A stretch of 36,351 bases of DNA from Chrysophaeum taylorii (taxonomy: Eukaryota > Sar > Pelagophyceae > Pelagomonadales > Pelagomonadaceae), in contig JAQMWT010000303.1 of NCBI GenBank assembly GCA_029834535.1, positions 1 to 36,351 on the forward strand, read 5' to 3'. Below are positions 1 to 7,940 of the stretch, one piece after another. Position 1 is the first letter of the stretch, and each line of letters opens with the position of its first letter. Position numbers and translations under genes: made by a program. Below the pieces are notes generated by a model. It did no database searches and was not told the DNA's origin. It was given only the letters and a program-made list of their open reading frames with translations.

Positions 1-2
1 GT

Positions 3-176
3 CTGACCCTTGCTTGGGACGATGCGCGCGCTGTCTTTGCCATTCAGGCTGGTCCTTTGCCTCTGCAACCAAAGCGTTTGAGCCTGGCCGAGCCCAGATG
101 GCGCGTTATAGCCAACCGCTTAGCCAATGCACAACACGTCATACGGCGGATCGGGCGAGGGCTTTATGCCGAGTGA
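3..176 (+). CDS. possible 3' end of a gene cut by the window edge
   Basis: Frame 3 of the plus strand is open from the first base to a TGA at 174-176 and encodes about 57 residues with an ordinary, arginine- and leucine-rich composition (ends RIGRGLYAE). It has no start inside the window, so if real it is the C-terminal part of a gene beginning to the left. Its last 38 bases overlap, tail to tail, the 3' end of the minus-strand gene ending at 139. I do not recognise a family. The other plus-strand frame open here is Cys/Ser-rich and reads like a shadow. Short length and lack of a recognisable motif keep this tentative. Confidence 0.35.
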   Translation: MTLAWDDARAVFAIQAGPLPLQPKRLSLAEPRWRVIANRLANAQHVIRRIGRGLYAE

Positions 177-657
177 GCGTAGGGACTGTCGGCGACTGCA
201 TCCATGTCAGTTCATCGACCAGGCTTTTCACCGGTCCGCGAAGTTCATCAGCCAAACGCACATATTCAAGATAGCGTGAACCGGGGGCCTCGCCCTTTTC
301 CGCCACCGTAGGAGGCGTGATGTCCCAATGGCGAACATCGATCCCGTCACCAAGTGCCAGTTTGGTTGCAGTTGGCAGTGCTGCGCCCAGCAAGATGACA
401 TGATCAATGCGCGGCGCGCCGGCAAAGGCGTAAAGCGCCAGCGGTTTTAGCGACAATCCTCCCGTGTCGAGGTTGAGCCGATGCATAGCGCGTAGCAGCA
501 CTGGATCGGAGTGTGCGGCATCGCTGGTCGTCGCTGAATAGACTCGCAGCGGCATGGGGCCAGATGCATTGCGGGCGCAATCAAGCGCCAGCGCTTCTGC
601 CAACATGCCCAAGCCAACGCCTTCAGCGCCGACAAACAATACACTGCGATCAAACAT
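139..657 (-). CDS. degenerate low-molecular-weight phosphatase / ArsC-like protein
   Basis: This 172-residue protein has the outline of the low-molecular-weight tyrosine phosphatase / thioredoxin-linked arsenate reductase fold: an N-terminal strand SVLFVGAEG followed by a helix (MLAEALALD), then VYSATTSDAAHSDP (where the family reads YSAGxxPxxxVHP), a DTGGL-like segment, and a DHVILLG strand followed later by a HW motif. The catalytic P-loop (normally CxxxxxR/S just after the first strand) reads GAEGVGLG here, with neither Cys nor Arg. The VxCD-type segment is also lost (VILLGAA). What is seen is therefore a pseudo-enzyme by motif; fold assignment is by family pattern. A possible Shine-Dalgarno (AAGGCGG) precedes the ATG at 657. 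It is the last gene of a minus-strand run behind msrA. A role in binding or regulation is only inference. Confidence 0.6.
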   Translation of the reverse strand: MFDRSVLFVGAEGVGLGMLAEALALDCARNASGPMPLRVYSATTSDAAHSDPVLLRAMHRLNLDTGGLSLKPLALYAFAGAPRIDHVILLGAALPTATKLALGDGIDVRHWDITPPTVAEKGEAPGSRYLEYVRLADELRGPVKSLVDELTWMQSPTVPTLTRHKALARSAV

Positions 658-823
658 GGTCCGCCTTCATGCTCCCGGTAGATGCATCCGATGTGGCGCG
701 CGATCAGCTGGCTTGTGTGCCACGAATCGATTGACCGAATCCTTGCGCGCCGGACGCCTTTAATGAGCAGGACCTAGGCCCCAATCTCAACGAAAGTATG
801 ACGTCAGCGATACCGGTTTCCAG

Positions 824-1066
824 TTAGTCCTGCAAGGTGCCGACCAGGGAAGCCACCATGGTTTCATCTTCCAACTGCATGGCGGCCGCCACCAGCGCAA
901 CGGCGCGCGGGTGAAGAGGTATGTCGCCATCTGGAATGGCGATCGACACAACACCATCGGCATCCACGCTTACGCAAACCTGATCGGCCGGCACGAGCGT
1001 GCCCTCTGCGTTCGTCGCGGTGATCAGACGGATCGGTTTCTCTTGGCTGGGCGTAGGATTTGCCAT
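824..1066 (-). CDS. short conserved-looking hypothetical protein
   Basis: An 80-residue protein without a signal peptide or membrane segment. It is acidic and contains a beta-rich centre (QVCVSVDADGVVSIAIPDGDIPL) followed by an alanine-rich helix (RAVALVAAAM) and a short acidic tail. An AGAGG sits almost against the ATG, which is closer than ideal for a ribosome-binding site, so the start is not firm. It lies 72 bp downstream of msrA on the same strand and ahead of the phosphatase-like gene. I do not recognise the family. The good codon pattern and the arrangement among same-strand genes support it being real; no function can be given. Confidence 0.5.
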   Translation of the reverse strand: MANPTPSQEKPIRLITATNAEGTLVPADQVCVSVDADGVVSIAIPDGDIPLHPRAVALVAAAMQLEDETMVASLVGTLQD

Positions 1067-1138
1067 GCCTCTAACGTCTCATGCGCCGCCGACGGGTGCA
1101 AGCGACAGACAGAAGCATGCCTAACAGCCAAGCTGACC

Positions 1139-1804
1139 TTAATGGTTCACCCCAGCATAGGCATCGCTGCCCCAGCGACGTTCCACCGTGCTGTCTCGCC
1201 TGCAAGAGGCGCGATAGAACTGATAGCGAAGCGGGTTCTTCTGATAGTAGTCCTGATGGTAGTCTTCGGCAGGCCAGAAGCGCGGCGCATCGACGATCTC
1301 CGTCTCAACGGTTTCGCCGAGGGCTTGTGATGCTGCTGCGGCAGCGGATTCGGCGATCGCGCGTTGGTTCTCGTCGAGCACGTAGATTGCCGTCGAATAG
1401 GAATGACCGCGATCGCAGAACTGGCCACCTCCGTCGAGCGGATCGACGGTTCGGAAGAAGCTGTGGGTCAGTTGTTCGTAACTGACGACCGACGGATCGT
1501 AGACGATTTCCACCGCTTCGCGGTCGCCGGAGCCGACGTGCGTTTGGTAGGTCGGGTTGGGCAAACGGCCGCCAATGTAGCCCGATGTTGTCCGCAGCAC
1601 GCCTTCAACATGATCAAAGTCCTTTTCAACGCACCAGAAACAGCCGCCAGCGAAAATCGCGGTCTCGGTGTCGCCGGCAGGTGCGGGCTGACTGTCCGTG
1701 GCCGCTGATTGGCTCAGCGCGCCGGAGGCGAGCGCAAGGCCGCCAAGTGCGGCCAAGGCAACAGAACTCAAAGCGAGCGCGGTGCGGCGTGAAAAAGCGG
1801 CCAT
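1139..1804 (-). CDS. msrA: exported peptide-methionine (S)-S-oxide reductase
   Basis: MsrA reduces methionine-S-sulfoxide in proteins and free methionine. The GCFWC active-site motif is at residues 54-58 (catalytic Cys55), followed by GVLRTTSGYIGG and later VEIVYDP, all typical of MsrA. The N-terminus carries FSRRTALAL and then a hydrophobic Ala/Leu stretch to about residue 35, which reads as a twin-arginine-type export signal, so the enzyme probably acts in the periplasm. The segment usually reading DPTTxNRQGxDxGTQYRS is the variant DPLDGGGQFCDRGHSYS, with an extra Cys; another Cys near the C-terminus (YRASCRR) may serve as resolving cysteine. At 221 residues it is normal for an exported MsrA. 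creD ends 72 bp upstream on the same strand. Confidence 0.93.
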   Translation of the reverse strand: MAAFSRRTALALSSVALAALGGLALASGALSQSAATDSQPAPAGDTETAIFAGGCFWCVEKDFDHVEGVLRTTSGYIGGRLPNPTYQTHVGSGDREAVEIVYDPSVVSYEQLTHSFFRTVDPLDGGGQFCDRGHSYSTAIYVLDENQRAIAESAAAAASQALGETVETEIVDAPRFWPAEDYHQDYYQKNPLRYQFYRASCRRDSTVERRWGSDAYAGVNH

Positions 1805-1876
1805 TGTAAACCTCCATCGGATCGTTCGACGCCGCCTATATGGGCTTTCTGACGGCTCGGCGCCAATCGCATTGCA

Positions 1877-3307
1877 TCACGGCTGCGTTAGCGGGTCGTC
1901 AGGTCGATGCGGAGGGCCGTTTCTCTGGCCACGACCCGACCAATCAATTTTCTGCGTCGTGAACATGGTGACGGCCAGAACGCCAAAGGCGAAGATCGAA
2001 CCGGCCAGCAGCGCATAATCTTCAAGCCTGAGGAAGAGATAAAGGACGCCAAACACGGCTGCGATCAGCGCGAGAACAAGTGCACCATACTTCGCGCTTT
2101 GCAGTGACCGCGCGCAGTAAGACCCGATGAGCAGTGCCGTCGCGGTACCTGCGATCAGATACGCCAAGAGAAATCCGAGATGCTCGGCAAGCGAAAGAAG
2201 CAGAATATAGAACAGCACCAGCGCCAACCCAACGAAGACATACTGAACCACATGCACCCGTTTGCCCGTCCGCACTTCGATCACGAACACCGACAAAAAC
2301 ACCACGCCGATGAACAGAATGGCGTATTTGAGCGCGCGGTCGACAAGTGCGTAATAGTCCACGGGTTGAAAGAACTGCACGCCAAATGCGTCTTCACTCA
2401 ATTGGCTGAGATAGTTGTTGGTGCCCAGCGTGAAGGCGAGCGGGACGGCCCGTGCGAGGTGGGGCACCTGCCATTGGGCGGAAAAGCCGATATCCTCGTT
2501 GATGGTCGATGCTTCCGGCAGGGCTGCGCCTCGGAAAGACGGGTGAGGCCAGTTGCTGACGATCGATGCTGATGTATCGCGCGCCGTTGGCGCGATGAAA
2601 AGAGAGTCGGAACCGTTGAGCACCAAGTCGATACGAAATGCGAAGCTGCGCGGGTTGACGAGAAAAAGGTTGGGCACGTGAATGCCGGTAAGGTTCCCGC
2701 CCACCGGTCTTGGACCGCCAAAATCGCTGGCGCCCTGCACCGGACCCTCAAGGCCAAGGCTCGGTTCAAAGGGCCGCGGCTCTCCGTCGATTTGCAACGT
2801 CACCGCATTGCGGATGGAGCGGACAGAGGAAATCGCCAGGGATAGTTTCGCCTCCGACCAGCGGAATCGTGGGTTCTGACCAGAGATCGCTGCGCCGCTG
2901 GGTTCGGCGAAGCTTCCTTCAAATGTCACGTCGGCAGCGTAGACCGTCACATCGAAAATTCCGCGTGAGCGTATCTCTGTTGTTGCATCTGCCGTGATGG
3001 ACAGGTCATCCGGCAAGAAGACCGCCTCGCGGCGCACGGTGATAGTTGTCTCTTCATCGTCAACGATGCGTGTTTCATCCACCTCGTAAGGCACGGATAT
3101 GAAAGGGCCGATCAATCGCTGCGAACCACCCCAGGTTTGAGCAATCTCGCGGGCAACATCGCGCGCCCTGTCCTCACGTTCGGAGACCAAGAGCCAGATC
3201 AGGGAAGCCGGGATGAGGAGGAGCAGGGAAAGAACGCCAAGGGTGAAGAACTTGAAGCCAGGCGAGCGCATGAAGCGGCCTGAGGCATCAACAAAGGACG
3301 TTGTCAT
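1877..3307 (-). CDS. creD: CreD-type inner membrane protein
   Basis: A 476-residue protein of the CreD family (cell envelope integrity, inner membrane protein). It has one N-terminal transmembrane helix (about residues 17-42, LGVLSLLLLIPASLIWLLV), a large periplasmic domain containing SQRLIGPFISVPYE-type text and FFQPVDYYALVDRALKYAILFI, and a cluster of about five transmembrane helices from about residue 325 to 455. This is the standard CreD topology, and the length is close to the roughly 450 residues of E. coli CreD. In E. coli creD belongs to the CreBC regulon; no creA, creB or creC is visible here, so the local regulation is unknown. It lies between the 140-residue hypothetical gene and msrA on the same strand. 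Confidence 0.9.
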   Translation of the reverse strand: MTTSFVDASGRFMRSPGFKFFTLGVLSLLLLIPASLIWLLVSEREDRARDVAREIAQTWGGSQRLIGPFISVPYEVDETRIVDDEETTITVRREAVFLPDDLSITADATTEIRSRGIFDVTVYAADVTFEGSFAEPSGAAISGQNPRFRWSEAKLSLAISSVRSIRNAVTLQIDGEPRPFEPSLGLEGPVQGASDFGGPRPVGGNLTGIHVPNLFLVNPRSFAFRIDLVLNGSDSLFIAPTARDTSASIVSNWPHPSFRGAALPEASTINEDIGFSAQWQVPHLARAVPLAFTLGTNNYLSQLSEDAFGVQFFQPVDYYALVDRALKYAILFIGVVFLSVFVIEVRTGKRVHVVQYVFVGLALVLFYILLLSLAEHLGFLLAYLIAGTATALLIGSYCARSLQSAKYGALVLALIAAVFGVLYLFLRLEDYALLAGSIFAFGVLAVTMFTTQKIDWSGRGQRNGPPHRPDDPLTQP

Positions 3308-3431
3308 AAAGGATTTGCCTTAGCAGATGGCGGCGGTTTGACCCGCGCCTGCGCCCCAGAAAGACTGGCTAGGGGCGAATTGTGGCAGAGGTTGGCGCTG
3401 CGTGAGGAGAGAGTTGGGAGAGGTTGCGGCG

Positions 3432-3854
3432 TCAGCTGTAGCGGTCATCCGGTGGCGGTGTACCGCGCAAGGCCGTTCCAGCATCGCGAGCCGCCCAGAA
3501 GGCATCGTAAAGATCGAAGAACAAGGCATGGGCGCGTTCGAGCACCTCAATATGTCTATCTTCAGGTTTTGGCTCGGCGAACGGTGAGCTTGTTCCGCCG
3601 GCTAGGCCGTCGATGATGAAACCCCAATAGCGCAGCGAGTAGACGCCAGTTTTCATCTGTACGAAGTCGGTGAAGCGGTGGAAAAACAGTTCAGCGTCAT
3701 CGTCGCCATCAGGTGCCGCTACAAAATGGCGGTGGTAGTGCCAACCTTGGAGAACCGCTTCGAAGCTTGCCACCGTGTGGGGCGGATGAAAGCGACGATA
3801 GCCGCCGCGATGATGTTCGACATAGTCGCGCAGATTGTCGGGCGGTCGGGCCAT
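3432..3854 (-). CDS. hypothetical protein downstream of the c-di-GMP gene
   Basis: A 140-residue soluble protein with no recognised domain. It is rich in aromatic residues and His (RDYVEHHRGGYRRFHPPH, WHYHRHF, YSLRYWGF), with a helical C-terminal part (EVLERAHALFFDLYDAFWAARDAG). There is no signal peptide or clear membrane span. Its ATG lies 14 bp after the stop of the CHASE-like/GGDEF/EAL gene, so the two are probably co-transcribed and perhaps translationally linked. creD follows 124 bp further on the same strand. A connection with c-di-GMP signalling is only suggested by position. I do not recognise the family and give no function. Confidence 0.6.
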   Translation of the reverse strand: MARPPDNLRDYVEHHRGGYRRFHPPHTVASFEAVLQGWHYHRHFVAAPDGDDDAELFFHRFTDFVQMKTGVYSLRYWGFIIDGLAGGTSSPFAEPKPEDRHIEVLERAHALFFDLYDAFWAARDAGTALRGTPPPDDRYS

Positions 3855-3868
3855 GGACGTAAACCTGC

Positions 3869-6505
3869 CTACGCTGCCTGGTGCCAGCGATTTTCGCGAA
3901 TGAAGTCGATGAGCGTGTCTGATGGCATTGGCGCGGCGAAGGCGAACCCCTGCAGTGCGTCGCAGCCAAGCTCCCGCAGGATGGCGACATGGTTCATGGT
4001 CTCTACGCCTTCGGCAATGACCTCAATGCCCAGCGACTTGCCGATTTCGATGATCGAGGCAACCAACTGCCGCTGGCTGGTCGATTCCACGATGGGTGCA
4101 ATCAGCCGCCTCTCAATCTTCAACCGTGCCGGTTTGAGCTGCAGCAGACTGATGATCGACGCGTAGCCGGTGCCGAAATCGTCGATCTCTATGTCAATCC
4201 CGCGTGCGGTCAGCTGTTCGATATTGTTGGCGACCGTCTCGTTCTTGTCGTCCAGGAAGATCGACTCCAGAAGTTCGAAGGAAAGCTCGCCGGGTTTGAT
4301 GGGAAGCTCGTCGAGGCGCCGGATCAGTTCCGTGTCCTGCAAACGACCGGCTGAGACGTTGACAGATGTCTTAGGAATGCGAATGCCCGCCGCTTCCCAA
4401 CGTGCGGACTGCCAAAGGGTCTCCTCAAGGATGACGTGGTCAATCAACGGCACCACGTTCAACTCTTCAGCGGTGCTGAGGAAGGAATAGGGCGACAGCA
4501 CACCCTTGCTGGGATGGTTCCATCGCGCCAGCGCCTCCACCCCGGTGATTTTGAGCGTCTCGGCATCGAACTGCGGTTGGAAGTAGGGCAAAAATTCGCG
4601 CCGCTCCAGTCCGCTCAAGATCTCGTCGGCAAGCATCTTGTTGCACAGGATTTCTGCTTTCAACGACGCGTCGAAGAACTCATACCGGTTGCGGCCTCGG
4701 TTTTTTGCGCGGTAAAGGGCAAGGTCTGCATCGACAAGAAGCTGACGGGCGGAGATGCCCTCATCGCTCTCGTTGACGGCTATTCCGATGCTCGCGCCAA
4801 AACGGCAGGTTTGCTTTTTGTACGGGACCGGTTGACGCAGCCGTTCAATGATTCTTGCCGCCAAGGACGCCAAATCGGCATTGCTGACACGTTTGGTGGT
4901 AGCGATGATGAACTCATCTCCGCCGACACGGGCAACGAAATCGAAGTCCCGCGTTGTCTCGCGTAGCACGTTGGCCACATGCACCAGCATTGCATCACCT
5001 GCCGCGTGCCCCAGCGTGTCATTGATGTGTTTGAAGCGATCAAGGTCGATGTGAATCAGTGCTGTGGGTGTCGCCTCGGCATCCTGGACCAAAAACCGCT
5101 CGTCCAGGAACCTGCGATTGGGCAGTCCGGTCAGGCTGTCGTGAAGCGAGTTGTGCTCCATCTGCAGACGCGCTTCCTCCAATTCCGAGTTGCGGACTTC
5201 AGCATCCTTGTTGGCCTCAATCAGCTTGGTGCGCAGTTCCACATCCTCGGAGATGTCCCAGTTCACCCCCAAAATGCGGTGGTGACCCGATGGGTCGATG
5301 TGGGACGCGCCTATGGTACGAATCCAGCGGTCTTCGCCCCGGCTATCAAGCACGCGGAACACGGAGTTGTAGGTGGCCCCGGACTCAACCGCTTCTTGAA
5401 ACTCCCTTTTGGCCTGCGCGCGATCGTCTGGATGAAGTTTTTCCTCCCAGTGATCGACGGCGTTTGGCGTCAAATGTGCCGGAATGCCGTAAAGTTCTTT
5501 CATCCGGTCATCCCAGCGCAACTCGCCGGTTTCCAGATTGAGTTCCCAGACGCCGATCTTGGAGGTTTCAAGCGCTAGCTCCAGCCGTTGTGAAAGCATT
5601 CGCATGTCATTTTCGCGTCGGCGAAGCTCCTTCACATGGGCGCGGTGCTGATCGTAGTAATGCCCCGCCATGGCAACGGGTATGAGCAGGAGAAGCGCGG
5701 CGAGAAAGAGTAATCCGCGAAACCGCAAGGCGTTCGGTGGTGTTTCTTTCCAACCGCCTCGTGGGATTGCCGCGATACGCCATCCGCCCGATGCCAGGGA
5801 GACCTCAGCCGACACGGGGTTCTGCTTCAGGATTTCCGGATCGCCAAAAAACACGGTCGGATCGGAGAGGTCAGCATCTCTGCCCATCAAAACCAGTTCG
5901 ATCGGCAGGGCATCGTTCAACAGCCCGCTCTCGCGATAGAGCCGGTCCACATCAATGACAGCTGAGATAAGACCCCAAACGCGTTCTTGGCTTTCGCCCT
6001 CGTCGATGAACACCGGGAAACGGCCGATGAAACCTCGGCCGCCTTGCACCAGGTCGATAGGGCCAGCAAGCACCATCGACCGGGACTCAAGCGCTGAAAG
6101 CGCCGCGTCGCGCTGCGTTGGGTGATTGAGATAGTCGAGGCCGAGAGCGCGTTCGTTGCCGGCGAGTGGATACATCATCTGAATGACGAGATCGGGTGCC
6201 GCTGCGATGTTTCGAAGCTGCGAGTGCTCGCCAATAAGCGCCGATGCGACCCGCTCAAAACGCGCCTGATCCATGTCAGGATCCATGGCAATCACGGCCA
6301 CCAGACCACGCACCAGCTGAATGTTGCTGTTGATGTTGCTTTCTAGTTTGGCACGAACTTGACCAAGGCTTTCAGAAACGTCGGCGCGCGCCTGTTCACG
6401 GTACACGGCACGGTTCTGATGGTCTGCCAAATAGCCAACTGCCAGCGTGACTGTGAACGCAATACACACGGCAACGATGCCCGGTCGGAAGAACCTGTGG
6501 TTCAA
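3869..6505 (-). CDS. membrane sensor with CHASE-like, PAS, GGDEF and EAL domains
   Basis: An 878-residue bifunctional c-di-GMP signalling protein. Order: transmembrane helix at about residues 9-27, a periplasmic CHASE-like sensor to about 260, a second helix at about 265-283, a short coiled region, a PAS domain (about 305-425, with WDISEDVELR at its end), GGDEF (about 450-605) and EAL (about 625-868). The GGDEF motif is intact (RVGGDEF), with an RDFD inhibitory I-site five residues before it. The EAL half keeps GVEALARW, the Asn of VNVSAGRL, FELLES, IDDFGTGYAS, a Lys in LKIERR, VIAEGVET and the Gln of LQGFAFA, so phosphodiesterase activity looks possible. LKIERR has Glu where LKID is usual. 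The signal sensed is unknown. The 140-residue gene follows after 14 bp. Confidence 0.95.
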   Translation of the reverse strand: MNHRFFRPGIVAVCIAFTVTLAVGYLADHQNRAVYREQARADVSESLGQVRAKLESNINSNIQLVRGLVAVIAMDPDMDQARFERVASALIGEHSQLRNIAAAPDLVIQMMYPLAGNERALGLDYLNHPTQRDAALSALESRSMVLAGPIDLVQGGRGFIGRFPVFIDEGESQERVWGLISAVIDVDRLYRESGLLNDALPIELVLMGRDADLSDPTVFFGDPEILKQNPVSAEVSLASGGWRIAAIPRGGWKETPPNALRFRGLLFLAALLLLIPVAMAGHYYDQHRAHVKELRRRENDMRMLSQRLELALETSKIGVWELNLETGELRWDDRMKELYGIPAHLTPNAVDHWEEKLHPDDRAQAKREFQEAVESGATYNSVFRVLDSRGEDRWIRTIGASHIDPSGHHRILGVNWDISEDVELRTKLIEANKDAEVRNSELEEARLQMEHNSLHDSLTGLPNRRFLDERFLVQDAEATPTALIHIDLDRFKHINDTLGHAAGDAMLVHVANVLRETTRDFDFVARVGGDEFIIATTKRVSNADLASLAARIIERLRQPVPYKKQTCRFGASIGIAVNESDEGISARQLLVDADLALYRAKNRGRNRYEFFDASLKAEILCNKMLADEILSGLERREFLPYFQPQFDAETLKITGVEALARWNHPSKGVLSPYSFLSTAEELNVVPLIDHVILEETLWQSARWEAAGIRIPKTSVNVSAGRLQDTELIRRLDELPIKPGELSFELLESIFLDDKNETVANNIEQLTARGIDIEIDDFGTGYASIISLLQLKPARLKIERRLIAPIVESTSQRQLVASIIEIGKSLGIEVIAEGVETMNHVAILRELGCDALQGFAFAAPMPSDTLIDFIRENRWHQAA

Positions 6506-6553
6506 TAGACTGCCCCGAAAGCAAGTTCAGCGAACCAACCATCCTAGATCGTA

Positions 6554-6572
6554 GAAAACGTGGTTCGTTTTC
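6554..6572. promoter_or_regulatory. dyad upstream of the GGDEF/EAL gene
   Basis: A perfect inverted repeat GAAAACG-5 nt-CGTTTTC lies 49 bp upstream of the start codon at 6505. The position suits an operator or a leader hairpin. No U-tract follows on either strand, so it is not an obvious terminator. The rest of 6506-6678 shows only two short weak dyads near 6655-6690 and no gene. Confidence 0.35.
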
Positions 6573-6678
6573 GGCTATTGCAGCAAGAATTCGCTAAGAA
6601 AGCGTGAGCTTCCGCATTGGCTATGCGCCTAGAATCCAGTGCGACTGAGCAGCCTCGGACTATCGAGGATAAGTGCCG

Positions 6679-7923
6679 TTACGGCATCGCCTGCATTGCA
6701 GAAGCCGGGAAGTCTTGAAGGTCCTCATCCACCGCCTCATGCATGCGCGTCAGCAGTTCGCGGTCGGCGGCGTAGACGCGGTTCCACGTTGGGATGAAGG
6801 GCGTTTCGTGCGGGTTGTCGAGAAAGACGTTGCCGGCTTTGATGATGTTCTCGGCAAACAGCTCGATCGCCCGCTCTTCCTTATGACGGTCAAGCGAAAG
6901 CCCGTTCATCATCGCATCATTGTAGTAACCGTCGAGCAGGTCGAGCGCCGAACGATAGTAGGTTGCCTTGAGCGTTCGAAAGGTGTTGGGCGTAAACACC
7001 GTGCCGTCGGCAGCGAGCTTGCGAAAAAGCGCCTTGCAGATGTCGATGGACATGCGGCTGAGGCCAGTTTTGGCGTCTTCTTCCGACAGATTTTGATGCT
7101 TGTGATCGTAGTTGTCGGCAATTTCCACCTGGCACACGGATTTTGGCGCGAGGTTCCGCCAGGCTTCGGAGAGGACTCCGATCTCCAGCCCCCAATCGGA
7201 AGGAATGCGCAGATCGGGCAGGATCGGCGTGCGGATCGCGAACTCACCCGACAGCGGATAGCGAAAGCTGCGCAGATAATCGATGTAGCTGCGGTCTCCG
7301 ATCACGCGCTTGAGGGCGATCAGCAGCGGGCTCACCAACAGGCGGGTCACTCGGCCGTTCAGTTTGCCATCGCCGATACGGGGATAGAACCCTTTGGCCA
7401 TCTGATAGGGGAAGGCCGGGTTCACGACAGGGTAGACCAACCGGTCCAGCATTGAGCGTTTATAGGTGAGAATGTCGCAATCATGGATCGCCATCACGGA
7501 GCTGTCGGCGCAGGCCAGCAGATAGCCGATGCAGGACCAGACATTTTTGCCCTTACCTTTTTCCTTCGGTGCGAGCCCCAGCGCTTGCAACTGCGCCTGA
7601 ATCGCTGTCATGCGCGGCCCGTCGTTCCAGATAACGACGTGGTTTTGCGGTAGCACGCTGAAAAAGGCCCGGGCTTTGCGGTATTGCGCCTCGTTGGCGG
7701 CATCCAAACCGATGATGATGCGGTGCAGATAGGTAACCTTGCTCAGCTGGGCGAGAATGCCGGGCAAGGCCGGTCCTTCCAGCTCCGAATAAAGGCAGGG
7801 CAGGATCAGCGTCACCTTGCGCGAACCGGCCAGCACCGAAACTTCATGCGCCAGATTGTCTTCGCTGCGGTGCCGAAGATCGTGCAGCGTGGTGATGTTT
7901 CCGTTCTGGTGAAAGTCGGCCAT
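6679..7923 (-). CDS. glucosyl-/mannosyl-3-phosphoglycerate synthase-like glycosyltransferase (GT81-like)
   Basis: A 414-residue GT-A glycosyltransferase. It has the N-terminal nucleotide-sugar strand VTLILPCL (about 37-44), a GKGKNVW loop (about 123-129), the metal-binding DCD (about 148-150, AIHDCDILTYKR), then GRVTRLLVSPLL, YPLSGEFA (about 222-229) and WGLEIGVL (about 244-251). This order matches glucosyl-3-phosphoglycerate synthases, which move a sugar from NDP-glucose (or GDP-mannose) to 3-phosphoglycerate. The neighbouring phosphatase, 17 bp upstream in the same direction, is the expected partner for making glucosylglycerate or mannosylglycerate, compatible solutes. The start at 7923 is preferred because an in-frame start further up (7989) would overlap the phosphatase. 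Which sugar is used cannot be read from the sequence. Confidence 0.75.
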   Translation of the reverse strand: MADFHQNGNITTLHDLRHRSEDNLAHEVSVLAGSRKVTLILPCLYSELEGPALPGILAQLSKVTYLHRIIIGLDAANEAQYRKARAFFSVLPQNHVVIWNDGPRMTAIQAQLQALGLAPKEKGKGKNVWSCIGYLLACADSSVMAIHDCDILTYKRSMLDRLVYPVVNPAFPYQMAKGFYPRIGDGKLNGRVTRLLVSPLLIALKRVIGDRSYIDYLRSFRYPLSGEFAIRTPILPDLRIPSDWGLEIGVLSEAWRNLAPKSVCQVEIADNYDHKHQNLSEEDAKTGLSRMSIDICKALFRKLAADGTVFTPNTFRTLKATYYRSALDLLDGYYNDAMMNGLSLDRHKEERAIELFAENIIKAGNVFLDNPHETPFIPTWNRVYAADRELLTRMHEAVDEDLQDFPASAMQAMP

Positions 7924-7940
7924 GCGGGGGGTCTCTGGCT

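Noticed and set aside
6651..6690. Small dyads CCTCG/CGAGG and TGCCGTTACGGCA around the stop of the glycosyltransferase gene
   Set aside because: Short, no T-run on the minus strand; not enough to call a terminator.
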